Source: Saprospiraceae bacterium
Lineage (GTDB): Bacteria > Bacteroidota > Bacteroidia > Chitinophagales > Saprospiraceae
Assembly: GCA_020846655.1 (NCBI GenBank)
Contig: JADLDL010000210.1
Location: forward strand, 1-46,222
DNA length: 46,222 nucleotides
Direction: 5' to 3'
The notes under the pieces were generated by a model, which did not search any database, was not told where the DNA came from, and was given only the letters and a program-made list of their open reading frames with translations. Each line of letters starts with the position of its first letter. Position 1 is the stretch's first letter. The position numbers were made by a program, and so were the translations under genes. Below are positions 18,001-25,237 of this stretch, in pieces.

Positions 18001-19207
18001 TACCCTGATCCCTACTGCCTGCACGGGTACAGGAACTATTGAAGCAGCTGCTTCCGGAGGCACCCCACCCTATGTGTACAGTTGGAGCAATGGCGCCTCC
18101 GGACCGATTGTCGACAATCTTCCCGCCGGCCAGTATGAACTGACCCTCACCGATGCCGCAGGCTGTTCTACCAGCGCCTCCGCAACGGTCAACGGAGGCG
18201 CTGCCGACACTGAAGCCCCGCAGCTGATTGCCGGGAATGCAGTTGTGCCGCTCGGGAGCAGCGGTACTGTGCAACTCACCCTGGAATTGCTGGGCGCTAT
18301 CGCTACCGACAATTGTCTGGTCAGCGAGTTCCTGATCGAGCCTTCGCTGTTCGACTGTGCCAAAATCGGAGAGCATTTGGTTACCATAACCGTGGCCGAT
18401 CCCAGCGGCAACCAAACACAAGCCACCATCACGGTCACCATTTCAGACCAAACACCCCCGGTGCTGAGTTGCCCGGCCGATGTGCAACGATGCCCAGCGG
18501 ACAACCCGGTGCAATATGAAGCCCCGGTAGCCACCGACAACTGCCTGCACGTGGGCGGCCCGGGTAGCGGATGGTCGTTGCTTGAAGGCTTGCCTTCGGG
18601 CTCGGTTTTTCCGGTCGGTGAAAGTACGCTGGTTGAATATGCCTATACCGATGGAAGTGGAAATGTCGGAACCTGTAGTTTCACAGTGACCATCAGCCCA
18701 TCGGTACAGGTACAGGTGGATGCCGTATGGCCGGATATTGGCAACCAGAGCAACGGAGCCATTCAGGTTACGCTTTTGGGTGGCATGCCGCCATTTGCCC
18801 TGGCCTGGTACCGCGACGGGCAGTTGGTCAGTACCCAGGAAGACCCCAGCGGTTTGCCAAGCGGATACTACGAACTGCGAATCACTGATGCCAGCGGCTG
18901 TCTGTTCGTTCCGGAAATCGTATTTGTCGACCAACTCGTGCGCACCAGCGAACCGGATTGGGTTGCCGGTATCCAGTTGCAGCCCAACCCCACGCATGGC
19001 TTCACCCGGATAGTATTTCCGGGGTCTTGGGACGGCGCCACAGTGCTGAACATCGTGGATGCTACCGGGCGGCTGGTCGAAACACGATCAGACCTCCAGT
19101 TGCCGTCGGTAGATTTGGATTGCTCCAGGCTGCCAACGGGGGTGTACACACTGGTATTCCAATCGGCCAGCCGGCGTGGCGTTCGGCAACTGGTGGTTCA
19201 GCGTTGA
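15062..19207 (+). CDS. Giant T9SS-secreted adhesin: beta-helix, SprB repeats, HYR, sorting tail
   Basis: Secreted surface protein of 1381 residues. A signal peptide (1 to about 21, ending PAKAQ) is followed by a right-handed beta-helix region (about 25-470) with recurring CxFxxNxxxFG motifs like those of polymorphic outer-membrane proteins. A choice-of-anchor-Q segment (about 470-515) carries SPAVNSG and TVDMGPYE. Then come SprB-type repeats (about 525-1045): a divergent one, five 75-residue copies with SGGTSPYQYLWSTNA and AGTYTVT, then another divergent copy. Two HYR-like modules (about 1048-1218; DQTPPVLSCP, TDGSGN) and one more SprB-like unit precede a T9SS type A sorting domain (about 1304-1381; QPNPTHGF to VQR). 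Known SprB is a mobile gliding adhesin; whether this protein moves is inference. Its stop lies 2 bp from the opposing stop of the GldM-like gene. Confidence 0.92.
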   Translation: MKAILYTLVVLAALCAVPAKAQTIRYVDLQATGANTGTSWANAFVQLQAAIDAAAPGDQIWVAQGRYLPTAIFNGTTFNRSKTFFVSKNISVYGGFAGTETALSQRNPDLNLTILSGDLDNNDLDPDGNHIAEDATQVIGDNAHHVLWIEKVDSTCLIDGFTVTAGLATGSQTNDSQNGGGIYNNASGAGQRSSPKFRNCVFSANRSSFFGAILYNNARQYGTASPQFEHCIFRKNNGIFGGLYNDATFGGTAKPVLDHCIFWENTAQHGGAAIWIQSTFSGANVSPLVRNCVFTKNTSGFGSVLFSNTLDDNVVSAAQFINSTFCENESSFGAVFHLNTSNGSLTEPLFLNCLFVANKATFGAVGNIGNAGTTRVQWTNCSFYGNQSNLGNILRLDNGTDTPILETSFSNCILQANTGGALGTVSLSTASSAVSTRMEYSLIDAGACPPGILCGSGMLYNQNPLFVDPSTRNFRLQISSPAVNSGNNSLLPPGILTDLDDNARLLAGTVDMGPYESGGTPPATLVVHVGTNNNNCQSSEESSATALVQGGVPPYAYLWSTGAATPSINNLSAGTYTVTVFDKNNCPVTATATISNAPPIQIQPTLQNASCSNSNNGQLSLSVSGGTSPYQYLWSTNANTSGLSNLPAGTYTVTVTDAKGCQSTTSATVSAPAPIQIGLVSTPVTCAGAGDGTINTNASGGTSPYQYLWSTNANTPGLGNLPAGTYTVTLTDAKGCQGTTSATVSAPAPIQIGLVSTPVNCAGAGDGTINTNASGGTSPYQYLWSTNASTAGLSNLPAGTYTVTLTDAKGCQSTTSATVVAPAPIQIGLVTTPVTCAGAGDGTINTNASGGTSPYQYLWSTNANTAGLSNLSAGTYIVTITDTKGCQSTTSATVSAPAPIQIGLVTAPVTCAGAGDGTISSSASGGTSPYQYLWSTNASTPGISNLSAGSYTLTITDANNCQSTSSAVIAKSTDLELQLITLIPTACTGTGTIEAAASGGTPPYVYSWSNGASGPIVDNLPAGQYELTLTDAAGCSTSASATVNGGAADTEAPQLIAGNAVVPLGSSGTVQLTLELLGAIATDNCLVSEFLIEPSLFDCAKIGEHLVTITVADPSGNQTQATITVTISDQTPPVLSCPADVQRCPADNPVQYEAPVATDNCLHVGGPGSGWSLLEGLPSGSVFPVGESTLVEYAYTDGSGNVGTCSFTVTISPSVQVQVDAVWPDIGNQSNGAIQVTLLGGMPPFALAWYRDGQLVSTQEDPSGLPSGYYELRITDASGCLFVPEIVFVDQLVRTSEPDWVAGIQLQPNPTHGFTRIVFPGSWDGATVLNIVDATGRLVETRSDLQLPSVDLDCSRLPTGVYTLVFQSASRRGVRQLVVQR
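16856..17980 (+). repeat. Five tandem 225-bp repeats inside the adhesin gene
   Basis: Units start at 16856, 17081, 17306, 17531 and 17756, an exact 225-bp (75-codon) period anchored on the phrase CCGATTCAGATCGG and its variant in unit 1. Units 2, 3 and 4 differ at only about ten positions per pair by eye; units 1 and 5 are more diverged. The repeats are nearly identical in DNA, not only in protein, which points to recent duplication or gene conversion. The number of copies can change without breaking the frame. Confidence 0.93.
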
Positions 19208-19209
19208 CT

Positions 19210-19860
19210 TTATTTGATCAGGATGACATAATTGTTGATCGGGCGGTTAGCGGTATCTCCGGCGCAGTTGGCTTCCAGATTGGAAAACAGGAAAATATCG
19301 CCGGCCACGGCTTGCGCCACCAGTTTGCGCGCAGGTTCTTCGTAACGGGCGCCCAGGTTGGGTACGCTGCTGCGGGCGCCCGTAGCGTCGATCCGGGTGA
19401 TGGTGTATTGTACGGTACGGCAATGCCCGTCGACTTCCAGGCCATCCTGCATCATACCCAAACCCCTGGTTTCTTTAAATTCTGCCGCCGTCAGGCTGGT
19501 GTTTTTGCGGAGCGACGTGCCGTTGAGCGAGGGTAGCGGGTCGGGCACCCGTTTGGCCACCAGGGCAAATTGCCCGATTACATTGCCGCCCTGCGTCACC
19601 ACGATGGCAACCTGCCCGATTTGATTTACGCGGGCGACAAAATGGTTGTCTTGTTCGCGCCGGATTGTCCCTTCCGAAATAGCCACTTGCACCTGGTCCC
19701 AGTTGGCGACCGGCAGGTGCAGGGTCACCGGATTGTCGATACCCAGGTAGAGCACATTGGGTCGGTCCATTTGGAGCAGCGACACCGGTGCTGTTTGTGT
19801 GTGCCCGGAGCAGAAAGCGGCAAGCAGTACGACGATCGTCAAGAAGTATTTACCCCTCAT
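19210..19860 (-). CDS. Stand-alone GldM D3-D4-like secreted protein
   Basis: Exported 216-residue protein with a signal peptide (1 to about 22) and no other membrane helix. Residues 33-110 resemble the third domain of GldM/PorM: NVLYLGIDNPV near the start and a closing KRVPDPLP. Residues 115-216 resemble the GldM C-terminal domain: LTAAEFKETRG, a central cysteine-containing strand HCRTVQYTITRID, and a final strand NYVILIK. Full GldM is a roughly 500-residue motor protein with an inner-membrane helix and four periplasmic domains that reach toward the GldK/GldN ring. The helix and D1-D2 are absent here, so it cannot be the motor. It faces the T9SS adhesin tail to tail (2 bp) and the CARDB protein head to head (27 bp). 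Homology is by motif recognition; function is inference. Confidence 0.82.
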   Translation of the reverse strand: MRGKYFLTIVVLLAAFCSGHTQTAPVSLLQMDRPNVLYLGIDNPVTLHLPVANWDQVQVAISEGTIRREQDNHFVARVNQIGQVAIVVTQGGNVIGQFALVAKRVPDPLPSLNGTSLRKNTSLTAAEFKETRGLGMMQDGLEVDGHCRTVQYTITRIDATGARSSVPNLGARYEEPARKLVAQAVAGDIFLFSNLEANCAGDTANRPINNYVILIK

Positions 19861-19887
19861 GTTGTATTCAATTTTTTAAACAAAATA

Positions 19888-20961
19888 ATGTCCAGTATGA
19901 AAATCAATTTTGCCATCCGACTTTGTTTTTTCGGCGCTGCTTTTTTGCTCCTGACCGCAGAGCGCTGCGTGGAAATTACCGAAATCAATACCCCTAATTT
20001 TGTTGCGCCGGGCACCCCGTTTCAGGTTAAAACACGCCTGAAACATTTGGCAGACGACAATAACGAATTTAACCTGACTTATTATTTGTCGTACGACAGA
20101 ATGTGGAACCCGGAAGACATTCCCATCGGCAGCAAAACCCTGGCCAATTTCCCCATCAACTCAGCCCGCCAGGTCGATCAGACGCTTCTGGTGCCCGCCA
20201 ACACCTTTTCCGGTAAATATTACCTGATCGCAAAGGCGCTGGACGGCGAAATGTACCGCCCGATCCAGGTCAATGGCCCGGTCAACATGGGCGCCGACCT
20301 GGTGCCTGCCGAGCTCATGAGCTATGGCGGAACACAGGCCGGCGAAACCTTTTCGTTTGCGTTCACCCTCTTCAACCGGGGTATGCTAAGCGCTGAGCAC
20401 TGTGTGGTGCGGGCCTATTTGTCGTCAGACGCCACCGTGGACGCCACCGACCGCCTGATGTATACCGTGCCCATTAGCAGCCCGATGGGCGCCAATAGCC
20501 TGCGCGAATTCGTGGGGCTCCAATTTGCCCTGCCCGGTGATTTGCCCAAACGCGATTATTATTTCATTCTTCAGGCAGATGCCAACAATGCAGTATCCGA
20601 ATCCTCCGAAACCAACAACCAGGTGTCCAAATTGCAGAACCTGGGTACCGAACAGGCAATGGCGGAAGCGGAAGACCGAGCAGCCGGTATAGATCCCGAA
20701 CCGGCAGCCGCAACACTGGCCCTGAGCCCCAACCCGACATTTGATTTTCTCCACGTCGCCTACCGCCTGGAAACCGCTTCGCCTGTACAACTGGAGGTAG
20801 TGGATGCCTCCGGAAAAACGGTATTTTCCAGCAGCGAACGGATGCTTGACGCTGGTGAATACACCCAGCAGATCGAACTGAGCAGATGGCCCGGTGGGCT
20901 TTACCTCCTTCGCATGCGCTGTGCCGGGCAGGAAATGGTTCGGAAAATAGTAAAACAATAG
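19888..20961 (+). CDS. CARDB-domain secreted protein with T9SS sorting tail
   Basis: Secreted 357-residue protein. After a signal peptide (1 to about 25) there are two immunoglobulin-like CARDB-type modules, about 30-130 and 135-255; the second ends in the family phrase NAVSESSETNNQV. A linker leads to a T9SS type A sorting domain (about 280-357; LSPNPTFDF, GLYLLRM, ending KIVKQ). CARDB modules are extracellular adhesion folds. Start chosen at 19888 within an AT-rich leader; 19897 is an alternative only three codons in. The start is 27 bp from the divergent start of the GldM-like gene, so at least one promoter must lie inside the other gene. A strong terminator follows at 20983. Domain calls are good; the ligand is unknown. 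Confidence 0.88.
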   Translation: MSSMKINFAIRLCFFGAAFLLLTAERCVEITEINTPNFVAPGTPFQVKTRLKHLADDNNEFNLTYYLSYDRMWNPEDIPIGSKTLANFPINSARQVDQTLLVPANTFSGKYYLIAKALDGEMYRPIQVNGPVNMGADLVPAELMSYGGTQAGETFSFAFTLFNRGMLSAEHCVVRAYLSSDATVDATDRLMYTVPISSPMGANSLREFVGLQFALPGDLPKRDYYFILQADANNAVSESSETNNQVSKLQNLGTEQAMAEAEDRAAGIDPEPAAATLALSPNPTFDFLHVAYRLETASPVQLEVVDASGKTVFSSSERMLDAGEYTQQIELSRWPGGLYLLRMRCAGQEMVRKIVKQ

Positions 20962-20982
20962 CCCGCACAGGGCCTGCCGTTT

Positions 20983-21024
20983 CAAAAAGCCTTTGCGAAG
21001 AAACTTTTTCGCAAAGGCTTTTTG
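20983..21024 (+). terminator. Strong hairpin terminator after the CARDB gene
   Basis: A perfect 17-bp stem (20983-20999 with 21008-21024) and an 8-nt loop. The arms carry A5 on the left and T5 on the right, so it could end transcripts from either direction. It sits 21 bp after the CARDB stop and before aspS. Confidence 0.85.
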
Positions 21025-21069
21025 TTTGCCAATAGTCGCGCCTATGCCGCGTTTTTGGCGCAGTTCCAT

Positions 21070-21077
21070 TACCTTTG
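21070..21077 (+). promoter_or_regulatory. Putative -7 box of aspS
   Basis: TACCTTTG matches TAnnTTTG and lies 49 bp before the aspS ATG, just after the terminator. A TTTG at 21054 is too close (12 nt) to be a standard -33 element. Confidence 0.5.
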
Positions 21078-21126
21078 CGCGGCTTTTTGCAAAAAATATT
21101 CCAACGCTTAATCACTACAGCACTCC

Positions 21127-22887
21127 ATGTATCGCACGCATACCTGCAATGAACTCCGCCTTTCTGACGCCGGCAAAACCGTAACCCTCGCCGGCTGGGT
21201 AGCCATCAGCCGCGCCCTGGGCGGCCTCACTTTCGTCGACCTGCGCGACCGCTACGGTATCACCCAATTGGTGTTTGACGCAGACGACAATGCGGCGCTC
21301 GGCGAACGCGCCAGCCGGCTGGGCCGCGAATTCGTGATCCAGGCTACCGGCCTCGTGCGCGAACGCGCCAGCAAAAACCCCAACCGGGCCACCGGCGACA
21401 TCGAGATTCAGGTGACCGCCTTCGAAGTGCTCAATACGGCCAAAACACCGCCGTTTACCATACTGGACGACACCGACGGCGGCGACGACCTGCGGATGAA
21501 ATACCGCTACCTCGACCTGCGCCGCAACGCCGTGCAGCAAAACATCATTTTCCGCTCCAACCTGGCCCTCGAAACCCGCAAATACCTGGCCGGCCAGGGT
21601 TTTGTCGAGATCGAAACGCCGTTTTTGATCAAGTCCACACCCGAAGGCGCCCGCGACTTTGTGGTGCCTTCCCGCATGAACAAGGGCCAGTTTTACGCCC
21701 TGCCCCAGTCGCCCCAAACCTTCAAGCAAATCCTGATGGTGGCTGGTTTCGACAAATATTTCCAGATCGTAAAATGCTTCCGCGACGAAGACCTGCGCGC
21801 CGACCGGCAGCCGGAATTCACGCAGATCGACTGCGAAATGTCGTTCATCCACCAGGAAGATATCCTGAACATGTTTGAAGGGCTCACCCAACACCTCTTT
21901 CAACATACCCTGGGCCTCGTACTCGGCGCCTTCCCGCGCATGACCTACGACGAAGCCATGCGCCGCTTTGGCTCCGACAAACCCGACCTGCGCTTCGGCA
22001 TGGAATTCGTCGACCTGAGCGATGTGGCCAAAGGCAAAGGCTTCCCGGTGTTCGACAGTGCCGAAACTGTGCTGGCCATTTGCGCGCCGGGCTGCGCCGA
22101 GTACAGCCGCAAACAAATTGACGAACTCACCGAGTGGGTCAAGCGCCCGCAAATCGGCGCCAAAGGCCTGGTGTACGTGAAATACGAAGCCGATGGTTCG
22201 GTGAAATCTTCTGTCGACAAATTTTACAGCCCCGAAGACCTGAAAATTTGGCTGGAGCGCTGCGGTGCCACTCCCGGCGACCTGCTCTTCCTGCTCTGTG
22301 GCGAAGACGAAAAAACGCGGAAACAACTCTCCGAACTGCGCCTCGAAATGGGCAGCCGGCTAGGCTTGCGCAAGCCCGACGACTTCAAACCGCTCTGGGT
22401 GGTGGATTTCCCGCTGCTCGAATGGGACGAAGACGAAGGCCGCTTTTTCGCCATGCACCACCCCTTCACCTCGCCCAAACCGGCCGATATCCCCAAACTC
22501 GACAGCGACGACCCGGCCACCCTCAAAGGCATCCGCGCCGATGCTTACGACCTCGTGCTGAACGGCGTCGAAATCGGCGGCGGCTCCATCCGGATCCACG
22601 ACCGCGACCTGCAAAGCCGCAACTTCCGCCTCCTGGGCTTCACGCCCGAAGAGGCCGAAGCCCAATTCGGCTTCCTGCTCGGCGCCTTCGAATACGGCGC
22701 GCCGCCGCACGGCGGTATCGCCTTCGGCTTCGACCGCCTCAACGCCGTGATGAACGGCGCCAACTCGATCCGCGACTTTATCGCGTTCCCGAAAAACAAC
22801 CAGGGTCGCGACATGATGATCGATGCGCCGGATGCCATCAAGTTGAAGCAGTTGGAAGAACTGGGGATCCGGGTGGTGACGGAATAG
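21127..22887 (+). CDS. aspS: Aspartyl-tRNA synthetase
   Basis: Cytoplasmic class II synthetase that charges tRNA-Asp, 586 residues, the normal size of the bacterial form with its inserted GAD domain. The N-terminal OB-fold anticodon-binding domain ([22 protein letters not shown]) covers about 1-110. Motif 1 surrounds FVEIETPFL, motif 2 is [18 protein letters not shown] near residues 218-237, and motif 3 is GIAFGFDRL near 533. The insertion domain (about 280-420) is present, which indicates the bacterial type. Whether it is discriminating for tRNA-Asn cannot be read reliably here. It has its own promoter-like box and ends 10 bp from the opposing aldo/keto reductase stop. Confidence 0.97.
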   Translation: MYRTHTCNELRLSDAGKTVTLAGWVAISRALGGLTFVDLRDRYGITQLVFDADDNAALGERASRLGREFVIQATGLVRERASKNPNRATGDIEIQVTAFEVLNTAKTPPFTILDDTDGGDDLRMKYRYLDLRRNAVQQNIIFRSNLALETRKYLAGQGFVEIETPFLIKSTPEGARDFVVPSRMNKGQFYALPQSPQTFKQILMVAGFDKYFQIVKCFRDEDLRADRQPEFTQIDCEMSFIHQEDILNMFEGLTQHLFQHTLGLVLGAFPRMTYDEAMRRFGSDKPDLRFGMEFVDLSDVAKGKGFPVFDSAETVLAICAPGCAEYSRKQIDELTEWVKRPQIGAKGLVYVKYEADGSVKSSVDKFYSPEDLKIWLERCGATPGDLLFLLCGEDEKTRKQLSELRLEMGSRLGLRKPDDFKPLWVVDFPLLEWDEDEGRFFAMHHPFTSPKPADIPKLDSDDPATLKGIRADAYDLVLNGVEIGGGSIRIHDRDLQSRNFRLLGFTPEEAEAQFGFLLGAFEYGAPPHGGIAFGFDRLNAVMNGANSIRDFIAFPKNNQGRDMMIDAPDAIKLKQLEELGIRVVTE

Positions 22888-22897
22888 GCCTGCTTGT

Positions 22898-23869
22898 TTA
22901 TTGCGACCAAGCCGTCGGCTCGCGGTCCCAGCGGTGTTGTTTCAGGGCCGCCTGCAAGTCTGCCGGCAAACGCTGCCTGTCGCTGGCGGCGATATTGGCC
23001 TCCACGTGCCGTACCTGGCGCATGCCGGGGATGATGGTGTGTACGTCGTCGTTGCAGAGGATAAACCGCAGCGCCATTTCGGGCATGCTCATGCCGGAGG
23101 GCAGGAGCGGGCGAAGCGCTTCGGCGTGGTCTACGCTGGCGTTCAGGTTTTCGGGCACGAAATAGGTGCCGCGCCAGTCGCCCGGCGGGAAAACCGTGTC
23201 TTTGGTGAGTATTCCGGTGAGGGTACCTTCGTCGAAAGGGACCCGGGCGATGACGGCAATGTCCAGTTCGCGGCACAGCGGAAAGAGTTCATCTTCCGGC
23301 GCCTGGTCAAAAATATTGTAGATCACCTGCACGGCGTCGATGAGGCCACTGCGCAGGGTTTCCAGCACGTTGTTGGGTTCCCAGCGGTTCACGCTGATGC
23401 CAAAATGCTGCACTTTGCCTTCTTTTTTTAGTTTGACAACGGCTTCTTTCCAATCGTCGTTGTCGGCCCAGGCATCTTCCCAGACGTGGAATTGTTGCAG
23501 GTCGATGCAATCTACATCTAGGTTGCGCAGGCTTTTTTCAGTATATTCGATGATGTGGCTGGCCGGAAAACAATCGCGCAGGGCGTAATCTGGTCTGGAG
23601 GGCCATTTGAAGTTTTTCGGCGGTATTTTGGTGGCGGCAAACAAATGTTGTCGGTTGTGTTTTTTCAGCAAAGCGCCCAAAATCTGTTCGCTTTTGCCGG
23701 CGCCATAGCCCCAGGCCGTGTCGAAAAACGTGCAACCCAATTCGACGGAGCGTTCGAGCGCCTGCTCCACTTCGGCCTGGTCGGTGCCTTTCCAGCCGGC
23801 AAGGCCCCACATGCCGTAGCCGATTTCAGAACTTTGAAAAGCAGTGCGGCCAAATCTTCGATAGTGCAT
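22898..23869 (-). CDS. Aldo/keto reductase
   Basis: Cytoplasmic NAD(P)H-dependent oxidoreductase of 323 residues with the TIM-barrel AKR fold. Conserved residues are FFDTAWGYG (catalytic Asp and Tyr), the lysine of FAATKIPP and the histidine of LQQFHVWED, which complete the tetrad. The C-terminal cofactor segment HTIIPGMRQVRHVEANI is also present. I used the ATG at 23869 (MHYRRFGRTAFQSSEIGYG), where the family begins; an upstream codon at 23923 adds 18 unconserved residues. Substrate is unknown. It is convergent with aspS and divergent from the small membrane protein gene. Confidence 0.92.
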   Translation of the reverse strand: MHYRRFGRTAFQSSEIGYGMWGLAGWKGTDQAEVEQALERSVELGCTFFDTAWGYGAGKSEQILGALLKKHNRQHLFAATKIPPKNFKWPSRPDYALRDCFPASHIIEYTEKSLRNLDVDCIDLQQFHVWEDAWADNDDWKEAVVKLKKEGKVQHFGISVNRWEPNNVLETLRSGLIDAVQVIYNIFDQAPEDELFPLCRELDIAVIARVPFDEGTLTGILTKDTVFPPGDWRGTYFVPENLNASVDHAEALRPLLPSGMSMPEMALRFILCNDDVHTIIPGMRQVRHVEANIAASDRQRLPADLQAALKQHRWDREPTAWSQ

Positions 23870-24044
23870 AGTTATTGCGGTGTAGGGCGAATTTTCAAGT
23901 CGCCTGATGAACAAGTTGCGCAAAGCAAGTGGATTTTTTAGAAAAACAGAAGTAAAAAACGGCTGCCAAAGGGTGCTTTACAAGTGCGCAACCCAAGGGC
24001 ATTTCGCAGTACCTTGGTCCATTCAACAAACGACACCAATCTGC

Positions 24045-24830
24045 ATGAAATGGCAAACCTTGCTGTTCCCGTTTTGGGATGAAACCCGATCCGCCGGGAA
24101 ATACACCCAACTGAATCCGGAGAGTATTTTGCACACCATTGGCCGCCTGGAGCGGCGGATCGCCGAGCGGTTTCCGGATTCGGGGTTGTTGCAGGTCTGT
24201 ACGGAGTTTTGCACCCTGGCCAGCCAATCGGCTCAAATGGCACGACGCCTGGGGCCGCCGATCTGGCCGGTACGGCTCATTGCTATTTTGGCTGGCGCCT
24301 GCCTGGTATTTGTGGCTGTTGGGGCGGGCATGGTGCTGGTGGAGCGGTTTTCGCTGAACACCGATGATATCGCGGATCTGCTGCAAGCCACCGAAGCCGG
24401 CCTCAACGAACTTATTTTCCTGGGTCTGGCGCTGTTTTTTCTCAACAGCCTGGAAACCCGGATCAAGCGGCATTCGGCGCTGCAAGCCCTGCACCGGCTG
24501 CGTTCGGTAGCCCACGTGGTGGATATGCACCAATTGACCAAAGACCCCGCGCATCTTTTGGCGCATTTTCCGGAATCGGAGGACACCGCCTCCTCGCCGG
24601 TGCGGGTGTTAAGTCGCTACGACCTGGTGCGGTACCTGGACTACTGTGCCGAGATGCTGGCGCTGGACAGCAAAATTGCGGCGCTGTTTGCCCAAACGAT
24701 GGACGACCCCGTCGTACTCAATGCGGTGAACGATTTGGAATCGCTCACACAAGGCATGTCGGGCAAAATCTGGCAAAAGATCATGATCCTGGATTTGGCG
24801 GTCGATACCGGTCATCCAGGCGACGGATAA
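24045..24830 (+). CDS. Conserved-looking membrane protein of unknown function
   Basis: I do not recognise this family. The 261-residue product has two hydrophobic segments: about 87-110 (WPVRLIAILAGACLVFVAVGAGMVLV) and about 131-146 (LNELIFLGLALFFLNSL). Soluble, charged parts lie before and after. The N-terminal part includes ESILHTIGRLERRIAERFPDSGLL; the C-terminal part (about 155-261) is helical and rich in leucine and aspartate. The ATG at 24045 fits the start of the conserved-looking region; an earlier in-frame codon at 23907 would add 46 residues of low-complexity translated intergenic DNA. It stands alone between a divergent reductase and a 407-bp gap. Confidence 0.7.
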   Translation: MKWQTLLFPFWDETRSAGKYTQLNPESILHTIGRLERRIAERFPDSGLLQVCTEFCTLASQSAQMARRLGPPIWPVRLIAILAGACLVFVAVGAGMVLVERFSLNTDDIADLLQATEAGLNELIFLGLALFFLNSLETRIKRHSALQALHRLRSVAHVVDMHQLTKDPAHLLAHFPESEDTASSPVRVLSRYDLVRYLDYCAEMLALDSKIAALFAQTMDDPVVLNAVNDLESLTQGMSGKIWQKIMILDLAVDTGHPGDG

Positions 24831-25021
24831 ATGTTAAAAGTGCCAGCCCGGCCAATTGATTTGGCCAAATGTTGTTTCTTCGCAGCCCGCTCTTTTGGAA
24901 AAAAGTGTTTTTTTACAAAGAAGCCGGACCGATTAAAATACGGTACAACTCGCAGGATAGCCAAAGAAATTGCAAGACAGGCGTCGTTTTTCGCGCAAAA
25001 CAACCCGCCATATTGTGATTT

Positions 25022-25041
25022 TTGACAAAATGTTTTGTCAA
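25022..25041. promoter_or_regulatory. Perfect 9+9 palindrome, operator-like
   Basis: TTGACAAAA, TG, TTTTGTCAA: both 9-nt arms match exactly. The right half contains the TTTG that serves as the -33 element of the M23 promoter, so a dimeric regulator bound here would contact or block the polymerase site. The half-site TTGAC..GTCAA superficially recalls FNR-type boxes, but the spacing is 10 nt rather than 4, so I do not name the factor. Confidence 0.7.
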
Positions 25042-25064
25042 TACCCTTTGCTTTTCTACTTTTG
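25034..25064 (+). promoter_or_regulatory. Bacteroidota promoter of the M23 peptidase gene
   Basis: TTTG at 25034-25037, exactly 19 nt, then TACTTTTG at 25057-25064, an exact match to the TTTG-N19-TAnnTTTG pattern. Transcription would start near 25071, giving a leader of about 165 nt. Confidence 0.7.
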
Positions 25065-25237
25065 TGCGTCCGTTGGCAGATGAGCCGGCAGATTTCACAA
25101 ACCAGGAGCATCGCCTGCGAACAATACCCGCCTACCCTTAAAGCCCAAAATAATCCGGCAATTGTTCGCAAAATTGATTCAGAACTAAAACATCCACCTT
25201 CAGAATCGATTAGATGATCCAGGTAAACACCTAAAGT

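Larger units (their letters stand above)
24831..25237. other. 407-bp intergenic region upstream of the M23 peptidase
   Basis: The first part (24831-25020) is AT-rich, with a small hairpin GGCCAA-TTGAT-TTGGCC at 24850-24866 that may end the membrane-protein transcript. A 20-bp palindrome and a well-formed promoter lie at 25022-25064. The remaining roughly 170 nt would be a long leader. It contains a 45-codon frame (25080-25217) starting MSRQIS that I cannot support as a gene. Confidence 0.6.

Noticed and set aside
21115-22326. 403-codon frame antisense to aspS
   Set aside because: aspS class II motifs are unambiguous on the plus strand.
25080-25217. 45-codon frame in the M23 leader
   Set aside because: Too short and without any recognisable feature; kept only as a possible leader peptide in the findings.
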